Below are positions 18,088 through 28,122 of a DNA stretch of 64,000 nucleotides, in pieces. The position numbers were made by a program, and so were the translations under genes. The stretch's first letter is position 1. The number at the start of each line of letters is the position of its first letter. The stretch spans positions 99,689 through 163,688 of the forward strand of contig NZ_JFCA01000005.1 of assembly GCF_000612585.1 (NCBI RefSeq), in the 5' to 3' direction. The stretch is from Pseudomonas sp. CHM02 (lineage in GTDB: Bacteria; Pseudomonadota; Gammaproteobacteria; Pseudomonadales; Pseudomonadaceae). The notes below the pieces were generated by a model that did no database searches, was not told where the DNA came from, and saw only the letters and a program-made list of their open reading frames with translations.

Positions 18088-18501
18088 TCAGTCGGCAAAG
18101 CCAGGTAACACCGGCACTGGGCGTTTGTCCGCATCAATGGCGACAAAGCTGAACACGCCCTGGATTGCTTTTTCGCGGCCATCGGCGCTCATGCTTTCGA
18201 CGAACACTTCCACCTCGACCTTGAGGCTGGTGTTACCCACTTTGATCACACGGCCGATCAGCTCGACGATGGAGCCCGCCGGGATCGCGTGGTTGAAGTC
18301 GATACGATCGGTAGACACCGTCACCAGCGGCAAGCGGCAAAACCGCGTGGCGGTAATGAACGACACTTCATCCATCCACGCCAAGGCGGTGCCACCGAAC
18401 AGGGTGTTGTGGTGGTTTGTGGTCGGCGGGAACACCGCCTTGGTCACGTGGGTGACGGACAGGTCAGTGCGGCGCTGGATTTCTTCGAGGCGGGTGGTCA
18501 T
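18088..18501 (-). CDS. Acyl-CoA thioesterase (YciA-like hotdog fold)
   Basis: A 137-residue single hotdog-domain protein: FPPTTNHHNTLFGGTALAWMDEVSFITA is the acyl-CoA thioesterase pattern with the Asn/Asp residues used in hydrolysis (N-HH-TLFGG, WMDE). It should hydrolyse medium- or short-chain acyl-CoA. The start MTTRLEEIQ at 18501 is chosen; an upstream in-frame ATG would add twelve codons without conservation. In Pseudomonas it commonly lies next to rplS, as here, beyond the ribosomal operon terminator. Confidence 0.9.
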   Translation of the reverse strand: MTTRLEEIQRRTDLSVTHVTKAVFPPTTNHHNTLFGGTALAWMDEVSFITATRFCRLPLVTVSTDRIDFNHAIPAGSIVELIGRVIKVGNTSLKVEVEVFVESMSADGREKAIQGVFSFVAIDADKRPVPVLPGFAD

Positions 18502-18535
18502 GGACAAATACCGGCAATGGACAAATTTCAGGCAC

Positions 18536-18563
18536 AAAAAAGCAGCCCGTAGGCTGCTTTTTT
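18536..18563 (-). terminator. Terminator of the rpsP-rimM-trmD-rplS operon
   Basis: Stem AAAAAAGCAGCC-CGTA-GGCTGCTTTTTT, twelve paired bases with a four-base loop, 20 bases past the rplS stop. It is symmetrical and could act on both strands. Confidence 0.9.
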
Positions 18564-18582
18564 CTGCATCGGGAAGCTGGAC

Positions 18583-18933
18583 TTAAGCCAGTTTTTCCTT
18601 GATGCGAGCTGCTTTACCGGACAGGTCACGCAGGTAGTACAGCTTGGCTTTACGTACGTCACCGCGACGCTTGACGGCCATGCTGTCGATTTGCGGGCTG
18701 TAGGTCTGGAAAGTACGCTCTACGCCAACACCGTTGGAGATTTTACGAACAGTGAAAGCACTGTTCACACCACGGTTACGCTTGGCGATTACCACGCCTT
18801 CGAACGCTTGCAGACGCGAACGGTCGCCTTCCTTCACTTTCACCTGAACGACAATGGTGTCGCCCGGGGCAAAGGTAGGGATCTCTTTGGTCATCTGCTC
18901 TGCTTCGAGTGCAAGGATGATTTTGTTAGTCAT
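18583..18933 (-). CDS. rplS: 50S ribosomal protein L19
   Basis: A 116-residue protein at the 30S/50S interface. The conserved elements are visible: [57 protein letters not shown], and [16 protein letters not shown] near the C-terminus. Last gene of the four-gene operon, 45 bases after trmD. Confidence 0.98.
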
Positions 18934-18978
18934 GCTGTGCTCCTAAGGTAAGTCAATGGACCTACCATCGATACGTTG

Positions 18979-19731
18979 TTAACTATCGTCCCGCGCGAGG
19001 ATGTATTCCTCGAGCAGCTTCTTCTCTTCTCCAGAAAGCGAGCGGCTTTCCAGAAGATCGGCGCGTCGTTCATAGGTCCGACCAAGGGACTGCTGTAAAC
19101 GCCAACGCCGGATGTGTGCGTGATTGCCACTTAGCAATACGTCGGGAACACGCTGATCCGCATACACCTCCGGGCGGGTGTAGTGCGGGCAATCCAGCAA
19201 ACCATCCGTGAAGGAATCTTCCTCCGCGGAGTCCGCATGCCCTAAAGCTCCAGGCAGCAGTCGTGTAACCGCATCTATCAGGACCATCGCCGGCAGCTCA
19301 CCGCCAGACAGGACATAGTCCCCAATCGACCACTCTTCATCGACATGAGCATCAATAAAACGCTCGTCAATGCCTTCATAGCGACCGGCAATCAGGATCA
19401 GTGCTTCCTCATTCGCCAGTTCGCGTACCGCAGCCTGTTTCAGCTGACGGCCTTGAGGGGACAGGTAAATTACCTTCGCCTTCTCCCCGGCGGCGGCCTT
19501 GGCCTGAACCAACGCGTCTTCCAGGGGCTTGATCTTCATCACCATACCCGGACCACCGCCAAATGGGCGATCGTCCACCGTGTGATGCCGATCCGTCGTG
19601 TAGTCTCGCGGGTTCCAACAGGTAAGCTGCAACAGCCCCTGTTTCACCGCCCGACTGGTGATGCCGTACTCGCTGATGGCGGAAAACATCTCGGGAAACA
19701 AACTGATCACTTCAATGCGCAAATTAGCCAC
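18979..19731 (-). CDS. trmD: tRNA (guanine-37-N1)-methyltransferase
   Basis: A 250-residue SPOUT methyltransferase that makes m1G37 and prevents +1 frameshifting. Key motifs: [16 protein letters not shown] at the N-terminus, [27 protein letters not shown], and the knot region [27 protein letters not shown]. The GTG at 19731 is chosen as start (product [15 protein letters not shown]); the frame extends 22 codons further into rimM with non-conserved sequence. Two bases separate it from the rimM stop, so translation is probably coupled. Confidence 0.96.
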   Translation of the reverse strand: MANLRIEVISLFPEMFSAISEYGITSRAVKQGLLQLTCWNPRDYTTDRHHTVDDRPFGGGPGMVMKIKPLEDALVQAKAAAGEKAKVIYLSPQGRQLKQAAVRELANEEALILIAGRYEGIDERFIDAHVDEEWSIGDYVLSGGELPAMVLIDAVTRLLPGALGHADSAEEDSFTDGLLDCPHYTRPEVYADQRVPDVLLSGNHAHIRRWRLQQSLGRTYERRADLLESRSLSGEEKKLLEEYILARDDS

Positions 19732-19733
19732 GC

Positions 19734-20270
19734 TTAGAAGTCCGCGTCCCATTCCACCCTCATCTCGCCCGCTGCCAGGTCGACGGCCAACACGCATTGC
19801 TCGGTATACGGCAACAGGCGTTCGCGATCATCCAGGCTGCCAGCGCAAGGCTTGACCACCATTACATCATTGGCGCCGGTTTCCAGAAGATGATCGATTT
19901 TCCCGAGCAGTTGCCCGAGTTGATCAATAACCTTCAGACCTTCCAGCTGGTACCAGTAGTACTCGCCGTCGGTCAATTCAGGGAACAGGTTGCGTGGCAC
20001 GCAGATCTCATAACCGGCCAGAAGACGAGCTTCTTCACGGTCATCAAGACCCTTGAGCTTCGCGACCAGGAACTTATCGCTCCCGCGTCCACTGACCAGC
20101 TCGACCTGTTTCACACTACCTTCGCGCTTGAGCGTCCAGGTCTTGTACTGCAACAGGTTTTCAGTCGGATCCGTAAAGGAATACACCTTCACTTCGCCGC
20201 GAACGCCATGAATAGAGTAAATCTTGCCGATAACGATCAAATCATCAGCAACAGCTGGCGTCGCGTTCAT
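19734..20270 (-). CDS. rimM: Ribosome maturation factor RimM
   Basis: A 178-residue 16S rRNA processing factor that binds S19 during 30S assembly. The N-terminal RimM domain shows [22 protein letters not shown]; the C-terminal PRC-barrel has [12 protein letters not shown] and [22 protein letters not shown]. Starts 5 bases after rpsP. Confidence 0.97.
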   Translation of the reverse strand: MNATPAVADDLIVIGKIYSIHGVRGEVKVYSFTDPTENLLQYKTWTLKREGSVKQVELVSGRGSDKFLVAKLKGLDDREEARLLAGYEICVPRNLFPELTDGEYYWYQLEGLKVIDQLGQLLGKIDHLLETGANDVMVVKPCAGSLDDRERLLPYTEQCVLAVDLAAGEMRVEWDADF

Positions 20271-20275
20271 ATTGC

Positions 20276-20527
20276 TCAGGCTGCGGCCTTAGCCGAGTCC
20301 TTCAACAGCTGAGCAACACGCTCAGATGGTTGTGCACCAACGCTCAGCCAGTAGGCTACGCGCTCTTGGTTCACGGACAGACGAACTTCTTGACCACGAG
20401 CGATCGGGTTGAAGAAGCCAACTTGTTCCTTGTGAGAGCCGTCACGTGGGTTGCGGCTGTCAGTTACGGTCAAGTGGTAAAACGGGCGCTTTTTGGAGCC
20501 GCCAAGGGCAAGACGGATTGTTAGCAT
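20276..20527 (-). CDS. rpsP: 30S ribosomal protein S16
   Basis: An 83-residue ribosomal protein opening [25 protein letters not shown], the S16 signature, with [16 protein letters not shown] following. It heads the rpsP-rimM-trmD-rplS operon, so the operon promoter should lie in 20528-20778, the gap shared with the end of ffh. Confidence 0.98.
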   Translation of the reverse strand: MLTIRLALGGSKKRPFYHLTVTDSRNPRDGSHKEQVGFFNPIARGQEVRLSVNQERVAYWLSVGAQPSERVAQLLKDSAKAAA

Positions 20528-20778
20528 GTGAACATCGTTCCTGTAGTCGGTGCTGCAAATCTAAATGCACAGCGGGCATAGGTGCCCGAAAGGCCGCATA
20601 TTCTAAGGAATATCCGGACTTTTGCAAATGTCTTTTTCTGGCGCCTATCGGCGTGCCATTCAGATCTGCTATAGAGCCGTCGGTTAAAACGGCGAGTCAG
20701 CGCCCGCCAATCGCGGGTTTGCTGGAGATCCCACGTCCCTGTGGGTCGGAGCAGGAGCTGGGCTCCCGCTCGAATTCT

Positions 20779-22155
20779 TTACATTTTCGGCATGCCGCCG
20801 CCGGGCAACATGCCGCCCATGCCGCGCATCATCTTGGCCATACCGCCTTTGGCGGAGAATTTCTTCATCATCTTCTGCATCTGCTTGTGCTGCTTGATCA
20901 AGCGACCGATGTCCTGCACCTGGGTGCCGGAGCCCATGGCGATCCGGCGCTTGCGCGAACCGCTGATCAGCTCAGGGTCGCGGCGCTCGGCCGGGGTCAT
21001 GGAGTTGATGATGGCTTCCATCTGCTTGAACTGCTTCTCTGCCGCGCCCTGGGCATTGCCCATTTGCGCCAGGTTCACACCACCGATGTTCGGCAGCTTG
21101 TCCATCAGGCCGCCAAGGCCGCCCATGTTCTTCATTTGTTGCAGTTGGTCACGGAAGTCTTCGAGGTCGAAGCCCTTGCCCTTCTTCAGCTTCTTGGCCA
21201 GTTTGTCGGCCTTGTCCTTGTCGAGGGTCGCTTCGGCCTGTTCGATCAGGCTGAGCACATCACCCATGCCGAGGATACGCGAGGCGATACGCTCAGGGTG
21301 GAACGGTTCGAGCGCTTCACTCTTCTCGCCCATACCGATGAACTTGATCGGCTTGCCGGTGATGGCACGCACCGACAGCGCAGCACCGCCACGGGCGTCG
21401 CCGTCGACCTTGGTGAGGATCACACCGGTCAGCGGCAATGCATCGCCGAAGGCCTTGGCGGTGTTGGCGGCATCCTGGCCCGTCATGGCGTCGACCACGA
21501 ACAGCGTCTCGACCGGATTGATCGCGGCATGCAGCGCCTTGATCTCGCCCATCATCTCTTCGTCGATGTGCAGGCGACCGGCGGTATCGACGATAACCAC
21601 GTCGATGAATTTCAGCCTGGCTTCTTTAATAGCCGCGTTGGCGATGTCGACCGGCTTCTGGCTCAGGTCGGACGGGAAGAAGGTCACGCCCACTTCGCCC
21701 GCGAGCATTTCCAATTGCTTGATGGCCGCCGGACGGTACACGTCGGCCGACACCACCATCACGGACTTCTTCTTGCGCTCTTTAAGGAAGCGCGCCAGCT
21801 TGCCGGCGGTGGTGGTTTTACCGGCACCCTGCAGACCGGCCATCAACACGACGGCCGGTGGCACGGCGCTGAGGTTCAGATCTTCGTTGGCGGCGCCCAT
21901 CAGGCTTTCGAGTTCGGCCTGGACGATCTTCACAAAGGCCTGGCCCGGGGTCAGGCTGCGGGACACTTCGGTGCCGACCGCGCGTTCCTTGACCGAGTTG
22001 ACGAAGTCCTTCACCACCGGCAAGGCCACGTCGGCTTCCAGCAACGCCATGCGCACTTCACGCAGGGTGTCTTTAATATTGTCCTCGGTCAGCTTGGCCT
22101 TGCCGGTAACGTGGCGCAGCGTCTGCGAGAGACGGTCAGTCAAGTTTTCAAACAT
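20779..22155 (-). CDS. ffh: Signal recognition particle protein Ffh
   Basis: A 458-residue GTPase that with 4.5S RNA delivers nascent membrane proteins to FtsY. N domain first (MFENLTDRLSQTLRHVTGKA), then the G domain with GLQGAGKTTTAGKLA, DTAGRLHIDEEMM, TKVDGDARGG and the GEKSEALEPFHPERIASRILG stretch. The M domain is methionine-rich and ends MMRGMGGMLPGGGMPKM. Upstream of rpsP on the same strand; the CcsA-like gene diverges from it. Confidence 0.98.
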   Translation of the reverse strand: MFENLTDRLSQTLRHVTGKAKLTEDNIKDTLREVRMALLEADVALPVVKDFVNSVKERAVGTEVSRSLTPGQAFVKIVQAELESLMGAANEDLNLSAVPPAVVLMAGLQGAGKTTTAGKLARFLKERKKKSVMVVSADVYRPAAIKQLEMLAGEVGVTFFPSDLSQKPVDIANAAIKEARLKFIDVVIVDTAGRLHIDEEMMGEIKALHAAINPVETLFVVDAMTGQDAANTAKAFGDALPLTGVILTKVDGDARGGAALSVRAITGKPIKFIGMGEKSEALEPFHPERIASRILGMGDVLSLIEQAEATLDKDKADKLAKKLKKGKGFDLEDFRDQLQQMKNMGGLGGLMDKLPNIGGVNLAQMGNAQGAAEKQFKQMEAIINSMTPAERRDPELISGSRKRRIAMGSGTQVQDIGRLIKQHKQMQKMMKKFSAKGGMAKMMRGMGGMLPGGGMPKM

Positions 22156-22389
22156 GCGCGATCCTTTCAGGCCCTATTCATCGAAATGCATTGGTAGACC
22201 GAGGTAATGGCAGCCCAGGCTGTGGCAGATCGCTATTAACAACAGCGCTCGGCGAGCCTGCGGCGTGGGCAGATCACGGATTATAGCGAAGACTGCCGCC
22301 ATGCACACCCGCTGTCTGGCCTGAGAGTCTTTCGTGTTACGCGGGGGTATGCCAAACTCAGCGCCTTTCGGGCCTGCTTAACAGGATTT

Positions 22390-23202
22390 ATGCTCCCTTT
22401 GTCACCCAGTTTGCTACCCAGCCTCGCCGCCGCCATCTTGTATGCCGCTGCGACCCTTTATCAGGGCACTCGTCTGGCCAAAGGCGCCAAGGCCGACAAA
22501 CGCCTGCTGGTAGGCCTTGGCGTTCTCGCCCTGCTGGCCCACGCCGCCAGCCTGTTCACGCATTTGATGACGCCCGTCGGCCTGGGCCTGGACTTTTTCA
22601 GCGCCGCCAGCCTGATTGCAGCCGCCGTCATCGCACTGACGCTGATGGCCTGCTACCGAATTCCCGTCGAGAACCTGCTGGTGCTGCTATTCCCGCTGGG
22701 AATGCTGACGGTGCTGCTGGCGCAATTCGCTCCCACCGGCACCGTGCAGGTGATTGATGAGGAGCCGGGCATCCTCGCGCATATCCTGCTGTCGATCCTG
22801 GCCTATGGCATGTTCACCATCGCGGTGTTCCAAGCCCTGCTCCTGCTGCTGCAGGACCACCAGCTCAAGCACAAGCACCCGTCCGGACTGATCAAGAACT
22901 TCCCGCCGCTGCAAACCATGGAGAGCCTGCTGTTCGGTTTCCTGTGGGCCGGCTGGACCCTGCTGTCGCTGTCGTTGATCTCCGGCTGGCTGTTCGTCGA
23001 AAACCTGTTCGCCCAGCACCTGGTGCACAAGACCCTGCTGGCGTGCCTGGCCTGGGTGGTGTTCAGCGTCCTGCTGTGGGGCCGTAACCGCCTCGGCTGG
23101 CGTGGGCACAAAGCGATTCGCTGGACCCTGGCCGGTTTCTGCCTGCTGATGCTGGCCTATTTCGGCAGCAAGCTGGTTCGCGAATACATCCTGCATATCT
23201 GA
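22390..23202 (+). CDS. CcsA/YpjD-type cytochrome c assembly family membrane protein
   Basis: A 270-residue protein with about eight hydrophobic helices. Segments such as EEPGILAHILLSILAYGMFTIA, and GWTLLSLSLISGWLF resemble CcmC/CcsA haem-handling proteins, with a histidine in the AHILLS helix and a second in NLFAQHLVHKTLLA. The direct role in cytochrome c maturation is not shown for this subgroup; in Pseudomonas and E. coli (YpjD) it sits beside ffh and a CorB-like gene, as here. Twelve bases separate it from the next gene. Confidence 0.85.
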   Translation: MLPLSPSLLPSLAAAILYAAATLYQGTRLAKGAKADKRLLVGLGVLALLAHAASLFTHLMTPVGLGLDFFSAASLIAAAVIALTLMACYRIPVENLLVLLFPLGMLTVLLAQFAPTGTVQVIDEEPGILAHILLSILAYGMFTIAVFQALLLLLQDHQLKHKHPSGLIKNFPPLQTMESLLFGFLWAGWTLLSLSLISGWLFVENLFAQHLVHKTLLACLAWVVFSVLLWGRNRLGWRGHKAIRWTLAGFCLLMLAYFGSKLVREYILHI

Positions 23203-23214
23203 CGGGCAGCGATC

Positions 23215-24453
23215 ATGGACAACTTGCCCCTGGGGCCGATGCTTGCGGTAATCGCCTTGCTGGTTTTGTGGGCGGCGCTGTTTACCGCCATCGAAGCCGC
23301 GCAACAACACCTGCTGGCCCTGCGCCCCGGTACTCGCCAGGGCGACAAGGCTGCCGCCCGCCTGAACTTCCCGCGTCATAGCCTGATCCTGTGCAACAGC
23401 CTGTGCCGCGCTGCGGTAGTGATCCTCTGCACACTGCTGGCGATCTACGCCTGGGCGCAGAATGGCCCATGGCTCGGCTGGCTGATCGCCTGTGCACTTT
23501 TGCTGATTTTCGCCGACTACCTGCCCCGCGCCCTGGCCACCCGCTATCCACAAGCAGTGCTGGGCTTTGGCAATACACTGCTGGGCGTACCACTGAAAAT
23601 CCTCTACCCGCTCGCCTGGCTGCTCAATGGCATCAGCCTGTTGCTGCTGCGCCCATTTGCGCGCAAGGCCGGCGTGGTGAAGAAGAGCGACGAACCGCTG
23701 CCCGACCAAGACGATGAGCCGGAACCCGAGTCTGACGAAGGCCGCACCCCAGGCATGCCCGGCATCCACGCGCTGGACAACATCACCGTCAATGACATCC
23801 TGGTGCCACGCAGCGAAGTGGACGGTATCAACCTGGATGACTCGGTCGAGGACATCATCGAGCAACTGCGCACCTCCCCACGTACGCGCCTGCCGGTGTT
23901 CCACAGCGACATCAACCAGGTCCAGGCCGTGCTCAACACCCGGCAGGTCCAGCACCTGCTGCCCGATGCCAGCCTGACCAAAGAGGCGCTGCTCGCCGCT
24001 TGCCACGAACCCTACTTCGTCCCGGAAAGCACGCCCCTGCAACTGCAACTGCTGAACTTCCACAAACAGCAGCGTCGCCTGGGCATGGTGGTGGACGAGT
24101 ACGGCGAAGTGCTGGGCATCGTGACCCTGGAAGATATCCTCGAAGAAATCGTCGGCGAATTCGAAAGCGAACAGAGCGCCGACAACCCGCATATCGAGCC
24201 CCAGCCGGACGGCCGCTACATCATTGACGGTGCCGCGTCGATCCGCGACTTGAACAAGAGCCTGAACTGGCACCTGCCCAGCGATGGCCCCAAGACCCTC
24301 AACGGCCTGGTCACCGAAGCCCTGGAGACCATCCCGGACTGCGCGGTGTGCCTGAAAGTCGGTCGCTACCGCCTGGAAATCCTCGAGACCGAGGACAACC
24401 GGGTGAGCAAGGTGCTGATCTGGCACACCAGCAAAATGCCCGTTGCCGCCTGA
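23215..24453 (+). CDS. CorB/HlyC-CorC family transporter-like protein (CNNM domain plus CBS pair)
   Basis: A 412-residue membrane protein: an N-terminal CNNM/DUF21 transmembrane domain (about residues 1-150), a charged linker (PDQDDEPEPESDEGR), two CBS domains (VNDILVPRSEVDGIN; FHKQQRRLGMVVDEYGEVLGIVTLEDILEEIVGE) and the C-terminal CorC_HlyC domain (RYIIDGAASIRDLNKSLNW). The family is linked to divalent cation (Mg/Co) export or resistance. Homologous to E. coli YfjD, which also neighbours ypjD and ffh. Probably co-transcribed with the CcsA-like gene. Confidence 0.92.
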   Translation: MDNLPLGPMLAVIALLVLWAALFTAIEAAQQHLLALRPGTRQGDKAAARLNFPRHSLILCNSLCRAAVVILCTLLAIYAWAQNGPWLGWLIACALLLIFADYLPRALATRYPQAVLGFGNTLLGVPLKILYPLAWLLNGISLLLLRPFARKAGVVKKSDEPLPDQDDEPEPESDEGRTPGMPGIHALDNITVNDILVPRSEVDGINLDDSVEDIIEQLRTSPRTRLPVFHSDINQVQAVLNTRQVQHLLPDASLTKEALLAACHEPYFVPESTPLQLQLLNFHKQQRRLGMVVDEYGEVLGIVTLEDILEEIVGEFESEQSADNPHIEPQPDGRYIIDGAASIRDLNKSLNWHLPSDGPKTLNGLVTEALETIPDCAVCLKVGRYRLEILETEDNRVSKVLIWHTSKMPVAA

Positions 24454-24824
24454 ATCAACTCGGTTCATGTGGGAGCTGGCTTGCCTGCGATAAAATCGCC
24501 TCGGTTTCACTGAATGACCGAGGTGCCTGCATCGCAGCGGTGCGACGACTCGACAAGCCAGCTCCCACACAGACCCAGTTCCAAACCTTAGATCCTCACC
24601 AGCCCACTTGTTGTATGTTCAAACCCCTTCCTATAATCCCAGCGGCTTACCAGAGCCCCGCCCGACCGCGTGCTACCCGCACTGAACGCGTCCAGGCACC
24701 GCTTAACTGTGTCTGACCGGTGTTCGCTCCCATCCCGAGCCGCCCCGCGCGCACCCCTGATCCATGGGTGTTCGACCAATAATAATCCGCGTTCAAACGC
24801 GCAATGACCGTCAGGGATACCGCC
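24454..24824. other. Gap between the CorB-like gene and the MHS transporter gene
   Basis: The left third is a class A REP doublet (24468-24572). In the remaining 250 bases no protein gene, tRNA or clear promoter match could be supported; the promoter of the transporter gene should lie here. Confidence 0.5.
24468..24572. repeat. REP doublet (class A) with conserved spacer
   Basis: TGTGGGAGCTGGCTTGCCTG at left and AAGCCAGCTCCCACAC at right. The spacer contains CGCCTCGGTTTCACTGAA, which also occurs between the arms of the doublet at 47271-47358, so arms and spacer are related as one unit. Confidence 0.88.
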
Positions 24825-26135
24825 ATGAGCACCACCTATAACGAGGCCGCGACCGCCGCCCCGACCAACTCGACTGCACGGGTCGCCACGGCGAGCATCG
24901 TCGGCACCGCCATCGAGTTCTACGACTTCTATATCTACGCCACGGCTGCTGCGCTGGTGATCGGCCCGGTGTTCTTCCCGCAAAGCTCCGGCACGGCGCA
25001 GATGCTGGCATCGTTCCTGACCTTCGGTATCGCCTTTATTGCCCGCCCACTGGGCTCGGCGCTGTTCGGCCACTTCGGCGACCGCATCGGGCGTAAATCC
25101 ACCCTGGTGGCGTCACTGCTGCTGATGGGCGTGTGCACCACGCTGATTGGCTTGCTGCCCGGCTATGACAGCATCGGGGCCTGGGCGCCGATCCTGCTGT
25201 GTGTGCTGCGTTTCGGCCAGGGCCTGGGCCTTGGCGGCGAATGGGGCGGCGCGGCGCTGTTGGCGACCGAGAATGCGCCCAAAGGCAAACGCGCCTGGTT
25301 CGGCATGTTTCCCCAGCTGGGTCCTTCGATCGGCTTCCTGGCAGCCAACGGTTTGTTCCTGATTCTGGCCATGAGCCTGAACGACGAGCAGTTCCGCAGC
25401 TGGGGCTGGCGCATTCCGTTCATCCTCAGCGCTGCACTGGTGATGGTTGGCCTGTACGCACGCCTGAAACTGCATGAGACGCCTGTCTTCGCCAACGCCG
25501 TGGCCAAGGAAGCCCCGGTCAAAGTGCCGTTGGTGGAATTGTTCAGCCAACACTGGCTGCCCGTATTGCTGGGTGCCGCGTCGATGGTGGTGTGCTATGC
25601 ACTGTTCTACATCACCACGGCGTTTTCCCTGAGCTACGGGGTTTCCACCCTGGGCTACAGCCGAGAAACCTTCCTCGGCCTGCTGTGCTTTGCCGTGCTG
25701 TTCATGGGGCTGGCGACACCGCTGGCGGCCTTGGCCAGTGATCGCTACGGGCGCAAGCCGGTGCTGATCGTCGGCGCGATCCTGGCGATTCTGTCGGGCT
25801 TTACCATGGAGCCATTGCTCACCCACGGTTCGACCTGGGCCGTGGCGCTGTTCCTGGCGCTGGAGCTGTTCCTGATGGGCGTGACCTTCGCACCGATGGG
25901 CGCGCTGTTGCCGGAACTGTTCCCGACCCGCGTGCGTTATACCGGTGCTTCGGCGGCGTATAACCTGGGTGGGATCGTGGGGGCATCGGCGGCACCGTTT
26001 TTCGCGACCAAGCTGGTGGCGATGGGTGGCCTGAGTTATGTCGGTGGGTATGTGTCGGCGGCAGCGCTGCTCAGCTTGATTGCTGTGCTGTGCCTGAAAG
26101 AGACGCGCAACAACGATTTGAATCGCGTGGGCTGA
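24825..26135 (+). CDS. MFS transporter, metabolite:H+ symporter (MHS) family
   Basis: A 436-residue, 12-helix permease. The opening ATASIVGTAIEFYDFYIYATAAAL and the loop GHFGDRIGRKSTLV are characteristic of the MHS/ProP-like branch of the major facilitator superfamily; the second half-repeat ASDRYGRKPVLIVG is also present. Substrate is a small organic acid or zwitterion by family; it cannot be narrowed. Two ATGs lie 21 bases apart; the one at 24825 has AGGG about 8 bases upstream. Single gene, bounded by REP doublets on both sides. Confidence 0.9.
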   Translation: MSTTYNEAATAAPTNSTARVATASIVGTAIEFYDFYIYATAAALVIGPVFFPQSSGTAQMLASFLTFGIAFIARPLGSALFGHFGDRIGRKSTLVASLLLMGVCTTLIGLLPGYDSIGAWAPILLCVLRFGQGLGLGGEWGGAALLATENAPKGKRAWFGMFPQLGPSIGFLAANGLFLILAMSLNDEQFRSWGWRIPFILSAALVMVGLYARLKLHETPVFANAVAKEAPVKVPLVELFSQHWLPVLLGAASMVVCYALFYITTAFSLSYGVSTLGYSRETFLGLLCFAVLFMGLATPLAALASDRYGRKPVLIVGAILAILSGFTMEPLLTHGSTWAVALFLALELFLMGVTFAPMGALLPELFPTRVRYTGASAAYNLGGIVGASAAPFFATKLVAMGGLSYVGGYVSAAALLSLIAVLCLKETRNNDLNRVG

Positions 26136-26142
26136 TAGACCG

Positions 26143-26234
26143 CTATCGGGGGCAAGCCCCCTCCCACATTTGAATGTATTCACAAATCTAACTCTGTGAA
26201 CTGGATCAAGTGTGGGAGGGGGCTTGCCCCCGAT
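26143..26234. repeat. REP doublet (class B)
   Basis: TATCGGGGGCAAGCCCCCTC at left and GGGAGGGGGCTTGCCCCCGA at right with about 45 bases between, in the gap between the convergent transporter and purT genes. Confidence 0.88.
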
Positions 26235-26238
26235 GCTT

Positions 26239-27420
26239 TTAGAGCTCTACCACCACTGCCTGGGAAGCCCGGGTAGCCTTGGCCCGGGCCGCTTCAATCG
26301 ACTCATCCCGCGCCAACGCCACACCCATGCGGCGCTGGCCATTCACTTCCGGCTTGCCGAACAGGCGCAGCGCGGTATCAGGCTCGCTCAACGCAGCGCC
26401 CAGGTTGGCGAACGCGGTCTGGGTCGACTGCCCTTCCACCAGAATCACTGCAGAGGCCGAAGGCCCGAACTGACGGATCAATGGGATCGGCAGGCCGAGG
26501 ATGGCACGTGCATGCAGGGCGAACTGCGACAGATCCTGGGAAATCAGGGTCACCAGGCCGGTGTCATGCGGACGCGGCGACACTTCGCTGAACCACACCT
26601 GATCACCTTTGATGAACAGCTCCACGCCAAACAGGCCACGGCCACCCAGGGCTTCGGTCACCGCTTTGGCAACGCGCTCGGATTCGGCCAGGGCAATCGG
26701 GCTCATGGCCTGCGGCTGCCAGGATTCCTGGTAGTCGCCCTTCTCCTGACGGTGGCCGACTGGCGCGCAGAAGGTGGTGCCGCCGATGTGACGCACGGTC
26801 AGCAGGGTGATTTCGTAGTCGAAGTCGATGAAGCCTTCGATGATCACACGGCCTTTACCCGCACGCCCGCCCTCCTGGGCGTAGTCCCAGGCTTTCTGCA
26901 CGTCGTCGGTGCTGCGCAGCAGGCTCTGGCCCTTGCCCGACGAACTCATCACCGGCTTGACCACGCACGGGAAGCCCAGGTCCTGCACGGCCTTGCTGTA
27001 GTCTTCGAAGGTATCGGCGAAGTGGTACGGCGAGGTCGGCAGGTCCAGCTCTTCGGCGGCCAGGCGGCGGATGCCTTCGCGGTTCATGGTCAGCGAGGTG
27101 GCACGCGCGGTCGGGATCACGGTGAAGCCTTCGGCTTCCAGTTCCACCAGGGTGGCGGTGGCGATGGCTTCGATTTCCGGCACGATGAAGTGCGGTTTTT
27201 CCGCTTCGATCACCGCACGCAGGGCGGCGCCGTCGAGCATGTTGATCACGTGGCTGCGGTGCGCAACCTGCATGGCCGGCGCGTTGGCGTAGCGATCCAC
27301 GGCAATCACTTCAACGCCCAGGCGTTGCAGTTCGATTACCACTTCCTTGCCCAGCTCACCGCAGCCACACAGCAAAACGCGGGTCGCGGTTGGCGACAAT
27401 GGAGTTCCGATTCGGGTCAT
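26239..27420 (-). CDS. purT: Formate-dependent phosphoribosylglycinamide formyltransferase (GART 2)
   Basis: A 393-residue ATP-grasp enzyme that formylates glycinamide ribonucleotide with formate and ATP in purine synthesis. Motifs: [20 protein letters not shown] at the N-terminus, ATP-grasp segments [13 protein letters not shown] and [20 protein letters not shown], and [18 protein letters not shown]. Length matches E. coli PurT (392). Its stop lies four bases from a REP doublet. Confidence 0.97.
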   Translation of the reverse strand: MTRIGTPLSPTATRVLLCGCGELGKEVVIELQRLGVEVIAVDRYANAPAMQVAHRSHVINMLDGAALRAVIEAEKPHFIVPEIEAIATATLVELEAEGFTVIPTARATSLTMNREGIRRLAAEELDLPTSPYHFADTFEDYSKAVQDLGFPCVVKPVMSSSGKGQSLLRSTDDVQKAWDYAQEGGRAGKGRVIIEGFIDFDYEITLLTVRHIGGTTFCAPVGHRQEKGDYQESWQPQAMSPIALAESERVAKAVTEALGGRGLFGVELFIKGDQVWFSEVSPRPHDTGLVTLISQDLSQFALHARAILGLPIPLIRQFGPSASAVILVEGQSTQTAFANLGAALSEPDTALRLFGKPEVNGQRRMGVALARDESIEAARAKATRASQAVVVEL

Positions 27421-27489
27421 CTCAGGTCCTCAGGGGAGCGGATCATTTGGAGAAAGGCCGGCATTTTACATGAACTGCAGGAATTGGCC

Positions 27490-27957
27490 TCAGTTGGCGA
27501 CGGCCCGCTTGCGCACACGCCACGCCATGATCAGCCACACCACCGTGACCCCGGCGAATTTCGACACCAGCGCGGTGCCCGCTACTGCTGGAGTGAGCGC
27601 GCCGATCAGGCCGAAGAAGATAAAGGTGTCGAGGGGAATGCTCAGCGCCGAACTTATCCACAGACGGTCGTGCAGCGGACGCCTGGTGATGCTGAACACC
27701 AGCCAGTCGATGCACTCGGACACCGCGAACGCCGTGGCGCTGGCCAGGGCGATGGACGGGTCGGAGGTGATATACGACAGCACCAGCGCCGCCAGCATGG
27801 CGATGATTGCGCCGTGGCCGAAGCGGGTTTGCACCATGTCACGCAGGATGAATACCAAGCCACCCCAGGCGGACCAGATAACGTCCAGGTGCGGGGCGGT
27901 GGAGAAGGCGAAGTTGATCAGCACGACGCTGCTGATGTAGGCGATCAGGAAGAGCAT
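27490..27957 (-). CDS. VUT family membrane protein (YhhQ-like)
   Basis: A 155-residue protein with about four or five hydrophobic segments, starting MLFLIAYISSVVLINFAFS. The frame extends 14 codons upstream without hydrophobic or conserved sequence, so the ATG at 27957 is used. The GGLVFILRDMVQTRFG block and ISSALSIPLDTFIFFGLIG fit the VUT family (YhhQ), some members of which import queuosine precursors. It is somewhat shorter than YhhQ (about 220), so the substrate is uncertain. No preQ1-type riboswitch was seen upstream. Confidence 0.75.
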   Translation of the reverse strand: MLFLIAYISSVVLINFAFSTAPHLDVIWSAWGGLVFILRDMVQTRFGHGAIIAMLAALVLSYITSDPSIALASATAFAVSECIDWLVFSITRRPLHDRLWISSALSIPLDTFIFFGLIGALTPAVAGTALVSKFAGVTVVWLIMAWRVRKRAVAN

Positions 27958-28028
27958 GGGAAAGTGGACCTGTGGGTTATGCCGCACAGGGTACTTCACA
28001 ATTAGAAATATGTCGTCTGGGCGGGCCC

Positions 28029-28115
28029 TATCGGGGGCAAGCCCCCTCCCACAGGTGACCGCGTGTAATCTGTAGGAATGCGGTCAAAATGTGGGAGGGG
28101 GCTTGCCCCCGATAG
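28029..28115. repeat. REP doublet (class B)
   Basis: TATCGGGGGCAAGCCCCCTC at left and GGGAGGGGGCTTGCCCCCGA at right, about 45 bases between. It ends 8 bases from the DUF1289 stop. Confidence 0.88.
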
Positions 28116-28122
28116 CGGCGGT

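Noticed and set aside
22687..24570. A 627-codon minus-strand open frame across the CcsA-like and CorB-like genes
   Set aside because: It spans two genuine plus-strand genes plus a REP element and is rich in Gln and His, the usual shadow composition.
26212..28005. A 597-codon plus-strand open frame across purT and the VUT gene
   Set aside because: It begins in a REP doublet and covers two well-supported minus-strand genes.
27958..28028. A queuosine-precursor (preQ1) riboswitch ahead of the VUT gene
   Set aside because: The short leader shows no preQ1-type pseudoknot sequence; it is mostly ordinary sequence next to a REP doublet.
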